Assembly: GCA_964531525.1 (NCBI GenBank)
Contig: CAZHDF010000037.1
Coordinates: forward strand, 1-24,260
Reading direction: 5' to 3'
Source: CAYYWV01 sp964531525
Lineage (GTDB): Bacteria; Pseudomonadota; Alphaproteobacteria; JAAXGF01
DNA: 24,260 nt
Below the pieces are notes generated by a model. The model ran no database searches, was not told the origin of the DNA, and worked only from the letters and a program-made list of their open reading frames with translations. Both the position numbers and the translations under genes were made by a program. Below are positions 15,802-24,260 of this stretch, piece by piece; positions within the stretch are counted from its first letter, which is position 1; each line of letters opens with the position of its first letter.

Positions 15802-17763
15802 ATGAGCTTCCCGCCCCAGTTCCTCGACGAAATCCGGGCGCGCGTGTCGATCTCCGACCTGGTGGGCCGACGGGTCGGCCTGACCCGGCGCGGGCGCGAG
15901 CATGTCGGGCTTTGCCCCTTTCACAAGGAAAAGACGCCGTCGTTCACGGTCAGCGACGACAAGGGCTTCTTTCATTGCTTCGGCTGCGGGGCGCATGGCG
16001 ACGTGATCGGCTTCGTCATGCGCGCCGACAACCTGCCCTTTCCCGAGGCGGTCGAGCGGCTCGCCAAGGCGGCGGGGCTCGAGATGCCCGCCCGCCGGCC
16101 CGAGGACCGCCAGGCGGCCAGGAAACGCGATTCACTTTACGAGGTGCTCGAGCGCGCCTGCGCCTGGTTCGAGGCCGCGCTCGCCGGTCCGGACGCGGCG
16201 GCGGCGCGCGATTATCTCGACGGCCGGGGGCTTTCGCCCGAGATCCGGGCGCGCTTTCGCCTCGGCTTCGCGCCCGACGACCGCCATGGGCTCAAGCGCG
16301 CGCTGACCGGCGCGGGCATCGCCGAGCAGGCGCTGATCGAGGCCGGGCTGGTGATCGCGCCCGAGGACGGCGGCGCGTCCTACGACCGCTTTCGCGGCCG
16401 CATCATCTTTCCGATCACCGACCAGGGCGACCGGGTGGTGGGCTTCGGCGGCCGGGCGATGGGCGACCGGAGGCCGAAGTATCTCAACTCGCCCGAGACC
16501 CCGCTGTTCCACAAGGGGCTGCTTCTCTACGGGTTGGCGCTCGCCCGCAAGGCGGCGCGCGAGAGCGGCGAGATCGTGGTCGCCGAGGGCTACATGGACG
16601 TGATCGCGCTCCACCGCGCCGGCGTGCCCCAGGCGGTCGCGCCGCTCGGCACCGCGCTGACCGAGGATCAGATCCGGCTTCTGTGGCGGATCGCGCCCGA
16701 GCCCATCGTCTGCTTCGACGGCGACGCCGCCGGCCACCGCGCCGCCCTGCGCGCCGCCGAGCGCGCGCTGCCGCTGCTCGCGCCCGGCCGTTCGCTGCGC
16801 TTCGCCGCCCTGCCGCCGGGCGAGGACCCGGACAGCCTGCTCGCGCGGCGCGGCGCGGCGGCGGTGCGCGCCGCGCTCGATGCCGCCCGGCCGTTGATCG
16901 ACCTCCTATGGGAACGCGAGACCGAGGGCCGGCGCCTCGACACGCCCGAGCGCTGCGCGGCGCTGGAAAAGGCGCTTCGCAAGGCGATCGGCCGGATCGG
17001 GGACGAGAGCGTGCGAGGCCATTACGGGCGCGCGATCCGCGACCGCCTGGATGCGCTGTTCGGCCGGGGCGGCGCGCGTCCGGCGCGGCGACCCCGGGGG
17101 CGGGGGGACTTCGCCCCGGGAAGATTCGCCCAAGGGGACTTTCCCCGGGGGAACTTCGCCCAAAGGGGCTTTCCCCGGGCGGGCACGGGGTTCCCCGGCC
17201 CGCGCATTCCCGACCCGCTGGGCCAGGGCGCCGAGGGGCTCGCCGAGCGCCGCGAACGGCTGCTCGTGACCATGATCGTCAACCGGCCCGAGCTTCTCGC
17301 CCGCATCGAGGAGGAATTCACCGCCGCTCCGCTTTCGAGCCCCGAGCTTGACAGGCTGCGCCGCGCCATCCTAGAAATCGCGATTCGCGCGCCGGACCTT
17401 GACTCGGCGGGGCTTAAAGACCACCTGTCAACCCAGGGGTTTTCGCGGGCCGTCGAGCGTTTGTCGGCGCCCCTTCACTGGTCGGAGCGCCGTCTGGAGG
17501 ATAAGTACCTCGGGGCCGATGTGCCGCTGTCGGAACTGGAAAGGGGATGGCGGCATGTGTTGTCGTGCCATGGCCGGTCGGTGACGATGAAGGCGGAATT
17601 GCGCGCCGCGGAACGGGACCTCGCCGAGAACATGACCGACGAGAATTTCGCGCGCCTCAAGGCGCTCAAGCGCGAGATCGAACGCAACGAACGCGAGATC
17701 GCCCTGCTCGACGAACCCGCGCCCGAGCCGGGGGACGAAGCGGGGGACGAGGCCGACGCCTGA
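15802..17763 (+). CDS. dnaG: DNA primase
   Basis: A 653-residue primase that makes RNA primers at the replication fork. The CHC2 zinc finger has Cys38, His41, Cys59 and Cys62. The RNA polymerase core follows, with RFRGRIIFPI (197-206) and YLNSPETPLFHKG. The Toprim domain (about 257-340) has Glu262 in EGYMDV and the Asp306/Asp308 metal pair in CFDGDAAG. The C-terminal helical domain (about 480-640) is where DnaB helicase normally binds. Between the core and C-terminal domains is a Gly/Arg/Phe/Pro-rich linker (about 425-470) partly built from a tandem repeat (RGDFAPGRF, FAQGDFPRGN, FAQRGFPRAG), not usual for DnaG. It lies between yqeY and rpoD. Confidence 0.96.
   Translation: MSFPPQFLDEIRARVSISDLVGRRVGLTRRGREHVGLCPFHKEKTPSFTVSDDKGFFHCFGCGAHGDVIGFVMRADNLPFPEAVERLAKAAGLEMPARRPEDRQAARKRDSLYEVLERACAWFEAALAGPDAAAARDYLDGRGLSPEIRARFRLGFAPDDRHGLKRALTGAGIAEQALIEAGLVIAPEDGGASYDRFRGRIIFPITDQGDRVVGFGGRAMGDRRPKYLNSPETPLFHKGLLLYGLALARKAARESGEIVVAEGYMDVIALHRAGVPQAVAPLGTALTEDQIRLLWRIAPEPIVCFDGDAAGHRAALRAAERALPLLAPGRSLRFAALPPGEDPDSLLARRGAAAVRAALDAARPLIDLLWERETEGRRLDTPERCAALEKALRKAIGRIGDESVRGHYGRAIRDRLDALFGRGGARPARRPRGRGDFAPGRFAQGDFPRGNFAQRGFPRAGTGFPGPRIPDPLGQGAEGLAERRERLLVTMIVNRPELLARIEEEFTAAPLSSPELDRLRRAILEIAIRAPDLDSAGLKDHLSTQGFSRAVERLSAPLHWSERRLEDKYLGADVPLSELERGWRHVLSCHGRSVTMKAELRAAERDLAENMTDENFARLKALKREIERNEREIALLDEPAPEPGDEAGDEADA
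17125..17184 (+). repeat. 30-bp tandem repeat inside dnaG
   Basis: Two copies of a 30-base unit beginning TTCGCCCAAGGGGACTTTCC (17125-17154) and TTCGCCCAAAGGGGCTTTCC (17155-17184), preceded by a half-unit at 17110-17124. They encode the FAQGDFPRGN / FAQRGFPRAG part of the linker. The frame is preserved. Confidence 0.8.
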
Positions 17764-17837
17764 AGGCGAAAAACCGCGCCGACCGTAAAAGCGGCGGCGC
17801 GTTCGAGGGGATAGTTGACGTCAGGAGTCATGAACGC

Positions 17838-19898
<2,061 letters not shown>

Positions 19899-19921
19899 GT
19901 AAATTCCATTCACGTGGAATC

Positions 19922-19999
19922 GCACCGGCCCGCTCCCCCACTCGGCCACCCACAGCGTACGATTCCGTTGGGTGGCCGGATGGGGGAGCGGGCCGGTGC
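19922..19999. repeat. Large inverted repeat downstream of rpoD
   Basis: Two 31-base arms (19922-19952 and 19969-19999) are complementary except for two adjacent mismatches and enclose a 16-base loop. A smaller hairpin, ATTCCA/TGGAAT, lies just upstream (19903-19920). No T-tract follows. The structure could end rpoD transcription or stabilise its 3' end, but its size and near-perfection also fit a palindromic mobile repeat. Confidence 0.75.
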
Positions 20000-20065
20000 C
20001 GCCTGAATGAATAATGCTCTGATCGCGAGCGGAATCGGGCAAAACCGGCCCCCGAGGGGTCGCGT

Positions 20066-20091
20066 CGGGGCGGGGGGAAAACCCCGCCCCG
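20066..20091. terminator. Strong GC hairpin between rpoD and the tRNA
   Basis: A perfect 10-bp stem CGGGGCGGGG/CCCCGCCCCG with a six-base GGAAAA loop, followed by GTATCGTTTC. The T-tract is weak, so termination is plausible rather than certain. Confidence 0.45.
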
Positions 20092-20130
20092 TATCGTTTC
20101 GGAATCCGCCTTTTCGCCCACCCGCCGGGC

Positions 20131-20158
20131 TTGACGGCCGGGGCTGGTGCGCTACGGT
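20131..20158 (+). promoter_or_regulatory. Predicted tRNA promoter
   Basis: TTGACG (20131-20136), a 16-base spacer and TACGGT (20153-20158) end only five bases before the mature tRNA 5' end at 20164. The predicted start therefore falls at or within a base or two of the mature end. Confidence 0.5.
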
Positions 20159-20163
20159 GCGGC

Positions 20164-20239
20164 GGGCCCGTAGTTCAGCGGTTAGAACGCGCCGCTCATA
20201 ACGGCGTTGTCGCAGGTTCGAATCCTGCCGGGCCCACCA
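20164..20239 (+). tRNA. ileX: tRNA-Ile2 (CAT anticodon, lysidine-modified type)
   Basis: A 76-base cloverleaf with encoded CCA. The acceptor stem GGGCCCG pairs with CGGGCCC, the D stem GTTC/GAAC, the anticodon stem CGCCG/CGGCG around loop CTCATAA (anticodon 20197-20199, CAT), and the T arm GCAGG-TTCGAAT-CCTGC. The acceptor and overall sequence resemble the tRNA-Ile whose C34 is converted to lysidine by TilS to read AUA, rather than elongator or initiator Met tRNAs. A tRNA-Met identity cannot be fully excluded by eye. Confidence 0.88.
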
Positions 20240-20300
20240 TTCCAAATATCGACTCCAAAGACCGCCTGGGGCCATCGCCGCATCGGCCACCGCAAGCCCG

Positions 20301-20936
20301 CTATTTCTCGCTCAGGGCCAGTCGCAGACCCAGGCTCACGAACAGGGTGCCCAAGCCTCTATCCAGCCAGATTCCGAGTTTTTTGTTGTTGCGCAGAGCC
20401 ACGGCTAGTTTCGCCCCGACCATGACCAGGGGCGGCTCGATAAACGCGGCGACGACGATGATGAGGCTGCCGTGCAGGAAGAGCTGGGCCCAAGCGGGGC
20501 CCGCGCCCTCGACGACGAATTGGGGAAGAAACGAAAGGAAAAAGATTGCGACCTTCGGGTTGAGCAGGGACACGAGAATCCCTTGCCTGAATATTTTCCA
20601 CTTCGGCGTTTTCATGGAATCCGTATCCGCGATGAATTTGCCGCCCTTCGATCTGAGGGCATTGATTCCGAGCCAGATCAAATACCCCGCCCCGGCCCAT
20701 TTCACGACCGAGAAAGCCGTGGCCGACGTGGCGAGAATCGCCGAAAGGCCGAGGGCGGCCAACAAAACATGCGTGCCGGCCCCGGCCCAGATTCCAAACA
20801 TTGCCGCGAAGCCGGTTTTCGAACCGCCTTTCGCCGTTTGGCCAAGAATAAAGGCAATATCGGGCCCCGGCGATAGGTTGAGCAGGATGGCCGCGGCAAA
20901 AAATGTAAGCCAATGAATGAACGTATAATCGAACAT
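20301..20936 (-). CDS. LysE/RhtB-family amino acid exporter
   Basis: A 211-residue inner-membrane protein of the LysE/RhtB superfamily, which export amino acids by proton exchange. The hallmark N-terminal segment LNLSPGPDIAFILGQTAKGG (residues 19-38) includes the conserved SPGP. A six-helix pattern is visible, with hydrophobic stretches near 8-25, 42-62, 70-88, 118-138, 150-172 and 190-207, and the conserved LLNPKVAIFFLSFLPQF in the middle. ATG 20936 is chosen over the frame start at 21113 because it gives the family N-terminus and has AAGGA upstream. Substrate cannot be told. Codon use is less GC-rich than neighbouring core genes, hinting at acquisition. Confidence 0.9.
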   Translation of the reverse strand: MFDYTFIHWLTFFAAAILLNLSPGPDIAFILGQTAKGGSKTGFAAMFGIWAGAGTHVLLAALGLSAILATSATAFSVVKWAGAGYLIWLGINALRSKGGKFIADTDSMKTPKWKIFRQGILVSLLNPKVAIFFLSFLPQFVVEGAGPAWAQLFLHGSLIIVVAAFIEPPLVMVGAKLAVALRNNKKLGIWLDRGLGTLFVSLGLRLALSEK

Positions 20937-21248
20937 ATTTCGTAGAATCCTTGTAATTGCCAAGGGACCGCGCTTTCCGCGTCTTGCAGATCGGCCGTTT
21001 ATGCCGCGCCCCCGGACTTCCCTGCTTTCCGACCGTAAGCGACCTACCCATTTTAACACCGCTAATCCGGTTTCAGTATTTCCGCTTTTCCCAACCCTGT
21101 AAAGGCGCGCCACGCCCGCGCCGCTCGCGGCGCGTCAACTTCGCTTGAGGTCGGGGCTCGGGGCTTTCTCCCGGGCGCTCGCGCGCGCTATAGTCGAGTT
21201 CGGGTAAACGAGGGCGGCGCGGCCGCGGGCGGAACGCGCCGGTGGGCC
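20937..21248. other. Divergent intergenic region
   Basis: About 310 bases between the LysE-family gene (minus) and the 136-aa gene (plus). A TATAGT at 21189-21194 could be a -10 box for the rightward gene, but no good -35 is placed 16-18 bases upstream. No RNA gene or repeat is recognised. Confidence 0.4.
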
Positions 21249-21659
21249 ATGCGAGCGCGCAAGCGGTATTTCGACGAGAGCATCCCCGACGACGTGCAGG
21301 GGGTGCTCGACATATCGGCGGTTCTCGGCATCAGCGAGTTCCGCCTGTTCGAGATCGCCTATCGGCTGTGGTTCGGTCAAGCCGGCGACGAGGCGACGAT
21401 CGAGGGCTATTTCACCCCCTATATGTTCAACGACGTGGTGCCGCCCTGGGTGCGCCATTTCGTCACCCGCGCGCGCGAGCATCAGAGCAAGGGACGGCTC
21501 GACCCCGCCAACTTCGGCATCCCCCGGCGCTACGCGACCGCCGACGACATCAAGCGCGGCCGACTTTTCGCCCTGACGCTGGCGACCGCCATGATCGTGC
21601 TTTTGCTGCTTGCCCAACTCGCCGCGGACAAGTATTGCCTGTTCCCACCCTGCTATTAG
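21249..21659 (+). CDS. Hypothetical tail-anchored membrane protein, 136 aa
   Basis: I do not recognise a named family. The soluble N-terminal part (1-105) has a pattern like a small conserved domain: FDESIPDDVQGVLDISAVLG, ISEFRLFEIAYRLWFG, EGYFTPYMFNDVVPPWVRHF and RREYA-like RRYATADDIKRGR. A single hydrophobic helix (about 106-125, LFALTLATAMIVLLLLAQLA) and a short tail with two cysteines follow. The layout suggests an inner-membrane protein anchored at its C-terminus. The ATG at 21249 has GGTGGG just upstream. A small two-helix membrane protein is encoded next on the same strand, so the pair may act together. Confidence 0.75.
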   Translation: MRARKRYFDESIPDDVQGVLDISAVLGISEFRLFEIAYRLWFGQAGDEATIEGYFTPYMFNDVVPPWVRHFVTRAREHQSKGRLDPANFGIPRRYATADDIKRGRLFALTLATAMIVLLLLAQLAADKYCLFPPCY

Positions 21660-21703
21660 AGCGGCGCGGGCGAGGAGCGAACAGCCAAGGAGTGCGAGGC
21701 GCG

Positions 21704-21880
21704 ATGGGGGGCAGCCTGATCGATTTCATCTTCGTCGGCGTGACCGGGTTTATCGCCTATCACGGCCTGACCTACCGCGACAAGGAAGGCAATACCGAAT
21801 GGGTCCATATCCTGTTCGGCTGCATCGGGCTGATCTTCATGCTGCGCGTGCTGTTCGTCGACATCCTGGGATTGTTCTGA
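21704..21880 (+). CDS. Small two-helix membrane protein, 58 aa
   Basis: A 58-residue protein with two hydrophobic helices (about 4-20, IDFIFVGVTGFIAYHG, and 35-56, ILFGCIGLIFMLRVLFVDIL) joined by a charged loop (RDKEGNTEW). ATG 21704 is preferred because AAGGAG and GAGG lie upstream and it makes a compact membrane protein; the longer frame is a shadow of the previous gene. It starts 44 bases after that gene's stop, so co-transcription is likely. The family is unknown to me. Confidence 0.7.
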   Translation: MGGSLIDFIFVGVTGFIAYHGLTYRDKEGNTEWVHILFGCIGLIFMLRVLFVDILGLF

Positions 21881-21888
21881 GACCGACG

Positions 21889-21906
21889 CGCCCGGCCCGC
21901 CGGGCG
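21889..21906. terminator. Hairpin between convergent genes
   Basis: A perfect 7-bp stem CGCCCGG/CCGGGCG with a four-base loop lies in the 34-base gap between the convergent 58-aa and TPR genes. There is no T-tract of note on either side. It may serve as a weak shared terminator. Confidence 0.4.
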
Positions 21907-21914
21907 TTCGCGCG

Positions 21915-22496
21915 CTACATCTTGTAGGGACGTTGCTCGGCGTCGATTTCGGGCGCGCTGAATTGGCGCTCGGATTCGGGCAGCGCGTATTGGGCGCGCA
22001 GATAGGCCAGGCGGTCGGCGATCGTCGGCGGCTTTTCGGGCTGGTTGCGCAGGAAGCGCGTGATCCAGCTCGGCCCGTCGGCGATCTTGGGATCGAGGCG
22101 CAGCGCGGTCTCGTAATCGGCCATCGCCTTGCGGTACCGGCCCATGCGGTCGTAGAGGATTCCCCGGTTGGCGTAGGTCGCGGCGAAGTCGGGCTCGCGC
22201 GAGATCGCCTCGTTGAAGACCGAGAGCGCCTCCTCGTTGCGGCCGAGCTGCATCAGGCTTCGGGCAATGCCGCGAAGCGCGTAGACCTTGTCGGGCGCCT
22301 CCTTGAGCTTGAGCGCGGCCTCGTAGTTCTCTCGCGCGCGCTCGTAGTCGCCGTCCTCGAAGAACCGGTCGGCGGCGAGGAACTCGGCATCGCCCGGGGC
22401 CGTGTTGAGCAGGCTGTTGTACGCCTCCCACCCCAGCCAGATGACGCCGAAGAGGATCGCGAAATTGCGCAGGAGCTTATAGACGCGATCATCCAT
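21915..22496 (-). CDS. Membrane-anchored TPR protein, 193 aa
   Basis: One N-terminal hydrophobic helix (about 9-28, LRNFAILFGVIWLGWEAYNS) anchors the protein. About three tetratricopeptide repeats follow (roughly 35-70, 71-105, 106-140), with typical segments ADRFFEDGDYERARENYEAA, ARSLMQLGRNEEALSVFNEA and GILYDRMGRYRKAMADYETA. The tail after 145 is proline- and glutamate-rich. TPRs mediate protein-protein contacts, so this is probably an assembly or scaffolding protein facing one side of the inner membrane. The start overlaps the stop of the upstream 83-aa gene (TGATG), indicating translational coupling. Confidence 0.85.
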   Translation of the reverse strand: MDDRVYKLLRNFAILFGVIWLGWEAYNSLLNTAPGDAEFLAADRFFEDGDYERARENYEAALKLKEAPDKVYALRGIARSLMQLGRNEEALSVFNEAISREPDFAATYANRGILYDRMGRYRKAMADYETALRLDPKIADGPSWITRFLRNQPEKPPTIADRLAYLRAQYALPESERQFSAPEIDAEQRPYKM

Positions 22497-22747
22497 CAGC
22501 CAGGCCCGCCGGACAGGTTTTTGATGACGGTGAACATCAGATTGTAGTTGAAGAGAAAAGCGAAGGGGATGACGAGCAGAAGCGCGACGAAGCGCGCCCG
22601 GCGGCGTTGGCCGGCGACCTCCTCGGGGGTGAGCTTGGTCTTGGTCCTGCGCTCCACCCGTCGCACGCTGAGCACGAAAACGAGGCGCGAGGTCGGGATG
22701 AAAAGAAGCGCCGCGAGCAGCGCCGTCGTAATGGTGAAATACATCAT
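22496..22747 (-). CDS. Small two-helix membrane protein, 83 aa
   Basis: An 83-residue protein with an N-terminal hydrophobic helix (about 4-27), a basic and acidic cytosolic-type loop (RRVERRTKTKLTPEEVAGQR, 29-48) and a second helix (about 53-70). ATG 22747 and ATG 22744 are both possible; neither has a clear Shine-Dalgarno. The stop shares one base with the TPR gene start, so the two are coupled and likely work together. I do not recognise the family. Confidence 0.65.
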   Translation of the reverse strand: MMYFTITTALLAALLFIPTSRLVFVLSVRRVERRTKTKLTPEEVAGQRRRARFVALLLVIPFAFLFNYNLMFTVIKNLSGGPG

Positions 22748-22883
22748 GGCCCGGCCGTCGTCATGGTGTCGCGCGAACCCACCTCGTTCCGTCCGTTCCT
22801 CGCGCGTTCGCGAAGGGAGGGGTAGCCCGGGTGCTCGCGCCCGATCGTATCGCGTCTGGATTATATCGCGGGTCGGCGCCGCG

Positions 22884-22917
22884 AAAAAGGAGGGGGCCGC
22901 CCGCCAGGGCGGCCCCC
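22884..22917 (-). terminator. Intrinsic terminator of the symporter gene
   Basis: A perfect 11-bp stem (22892-22902 with 22907-22917) and four-base loop are followed on the minus strand by CCTTTTT-type sequence (22890-22884). It lies about 40 bases past the symporter stop. Confidence 0.8.
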
Positions 22918-22959
22918 AGTGCATGCGACGATAGCATGCGATGGTTCGAACGCTTCGGC

Positions 22960-24260
22960 TTAGGAGCCGGGAGCGTCGACGTCGAGACGCGCCTTGCCTT
23001 CGCCGAGATCGCCGATGTCCTCGACGAGGGCGACGACCTCGCGCTCGGGCACGCGCGACATGCCCATCTTGTAGGCCAGGAACCACATCATGAAGACGCC
23101 CAAGGCCCACCACAGGATCTGCCAGGCCCAGATCGACGGCATGCCGAAGACCCAGGTCGTGGCGTCGTTCGGGTTGCCGAAGATCGTGTTGCCGATCACC
23201 GCGCCCGGACCGATTCCAAAGAAGAACCAGACCAACGTGATGATCCAGGCCGTCGGCACCAGCTTGCGCCTCTCCGGTGACAGGGCCGCGTGCTCCTGCA
23301 GGAAGTTGTGGAACTTCATGCGGTGCTCGAGAGCGTCCTTGTCCTGGGTGACCATCGACACCAGGATCGCGGCGCCCAGGTTGAAGAAGATGCCCCAGCC
23401 GGCCGAGTGGATCGTCAGCGGCCAGCGGCCCCAGGCGGTGATGCCGAGCTGCTGACCGATGGTCTCGGTCAGGGTCACGGCGATCAGGCCGAGAAGCAGG
23501 CCCACCGTCGCTCCCTGGCGCGTGATGAACGGCCAGTAGCAGACGGCGATCAGCGAAGGCCACATCTGGAAGCCGTAGGCCACCGCGAGGCCGCCCAGCA
23601 GCACCAGCGCGTCCTTCGAGGTGGTCGCGACGACCAGCGCCGCGAGCACGATGATCAGAACGCCGACCCGGCCCCAGAACTTCTGGGCCTGGTGGCTCGC
23701 GTTGGGCATCACGAAGTGCTTCAGCAGATCGCGCATCAGCATGCCGCCGGCGGTCGACATGTACGCCGCGCCGGTCGACTGCATGGCGGCCAGCGCGCAG
23801 ACCGACAACAGGCCGACGAGCCAGGGCGCCGTGTCGCCCATGAGACGGATGAGCTGCGGCACCAGCATGCCCTGCTTGCCCGCCGACTTCATGAGATCGA
23901 TCAAGCCGCCCGGACCGGTTCCGGCCTGGAGGCTCGCGAGTCCCTCCTTGACGAGCTGTTCGATTTCCGCCGTCGACATGTTCGGGTTGGCGTCGCGCGC
24001 AAGCCCCGTGAGCATCACCGGATTGGCGAGATCGGGGAACTTGGCGAGGAACGCGAGATCCGCGCCCAGCATGTGGCTGCCGAGACCCTGCATGGCGGTG
24101 AACACGAACAGGATCAGGCCGATGCCGAACGACGAGGCCCAGACTTGCTGGGGCGCGAAGGGCTCGGGGCTCTTGTTCGAGAACGACCACATGGTGAAGG
24201 CCGGAGCCGACTGGATGCCCATCAGGGCGAACATGTAGGTCAGGATCATGATGCCGGTCC
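22960..24260 (-). CDS. Sodium:solute symporter, SLC5 family (5' end outside window)
   Basis: The C-terminal ~433 residues of a multi-helix inner-membrane transporter coupling solute uptake to sodium. The frame is open to the right edge (TGIMILTYMFA...), so the first helices are missing and ATG 24249 is probably internal. Family-like features are MGIQSAPAFTMW, the helix AMQSTGAAYMSTAGGMLMRDL (numerous small residues and Ser/Thr, the usual sodium-site region) and WGRVGVLIIVLAALVVA, with at least eight hydrophobic segments. The hydrophilic C-terminal tail ends in an acidic segment (VEDIGDLGEGKARLDVDAPGS). The substrate is not determinable; monocarboxylates are common for this group. Confidence 0.85.
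   Translation of the reverse strand, partial: TGIMILTYMFALMGIQSAPAFTMWSFSNKSPEPFAPQQVWASSFGIGLILFVFTAMQGLGSHMLGADLAFLAKFPDLANPVMLTGLARDANPNMSTAEIEQLVKEGLASLQAGTGPGGLIDLMKSAGKQGMLVPQLIRLMGDTAPWLVGLLSVCALAAMQSTGAAYMSTAGGMLMRDLLKHFVMPNASHQAQKFWGRVGVLIIVLAALVVATTSKDALVLLGGLAVAYGFQMWPSLIAVCYWPFITRQGATVGLLLGLIAVTLTETIGQQLGITAWGRWPLTIHSAGWGIFFNLGAAILVSMVTQDKDALEHRMKFHNFLQEHAALSPERRKLVPTAWIITLVWFFFGIGPGAVIGNTIFGNPNDATTWVFGMPSIWAWQILWWALGVFMMWFLAYKMGMSRVPEREVVALVEDIGDLGEGKARLDVDAPGS

Noticed and set aside
17547..17837. N-terminal extension of RpoD back to 17547
   Set aside because: The extension overlaps the dnaG 3' end in another frame, and the start at 17838 has a good Shine-Dalgarno and the conserved beginning.
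20164..20239. Elongator or initiator tRNA-Met
   Set aside because: The anticodon is CAT, but the acceptor stem (perfect GGGCCCG/CGGGCCC) and overall sequence resemble tRNA-Ile2. Initiator features such as three G-C pairs at the anticodon stem base and a mismatched 1-72 pair are absent.

Overview
The window is a GC-rich alphaproteobacterial chromosome segment. The order peroxiredoxin - trxB - LsrB/VtlR-type LysR regulator - candidate small RNA, the carA-carB-greA and yqeY-dnaG-rpoD blocks, and a tRNA with a CAT anticodon after rpoD all point to Alphaproteobacteria, perhaps a Rhodospirillales-like lineage. That rank is inferred from protein style and synteny only.

Positions 1-4,900 are accessory. 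They hold the end of a prophage terminase small-subunit gene and a coupled phage-type gene, which break off near 880. A visibly less GC-rich insert follows: a HipA-like kinase and a DUF3037 protein, preceded by a tiny ORF, all chained by ATGA stop/start overlaps. After it come small unknown genes, a secreted Sel1-repeat protein and a cupredoxin-like lipoprotein. Core genome resumes near 5,120, at the terminator of a candidate AbcR-like small RNA.

Positions 5,120-8,280 form a redox and regulation block on the minus strand: 2-Cys peroxiredoxin, thioredoxin reductase, the LysR regulator and the small RNA. A perfect LysR-type palindrome lies about 66 bases upstream of the inferred small RNA start. 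The peroxiredoxin promoter carries a Fur/Irr-like 17-mer.

Positions 8,396-15,115 (minus strand) hold carA, carB, greA and an ELM1-like gene. carA and carB are separated by a 0.75-kb insert encoding a DUF559 nuclease-like protein. It is flanked by ~117-bp palindrome-rich direct repeats and, outside those, by a 13-bp duplication that contains both the carA stop and the carB start. This looks like a mobile element inserted into an originally overlapping carA/carB junction, and it is the most notable finding.

Positions 15,333-19,898 (plus strand) encode YqeY, DNA primase and the housekeeping sigma factor. A large inverted repeat and a tRNA-Ile2(CAT) gene follow. The remainder holds a LysE-family exporter, several small membrane or TPR proteins of unknown role, and the 3' part of an SLC5-type sodium:solute symporter running off the right edge.
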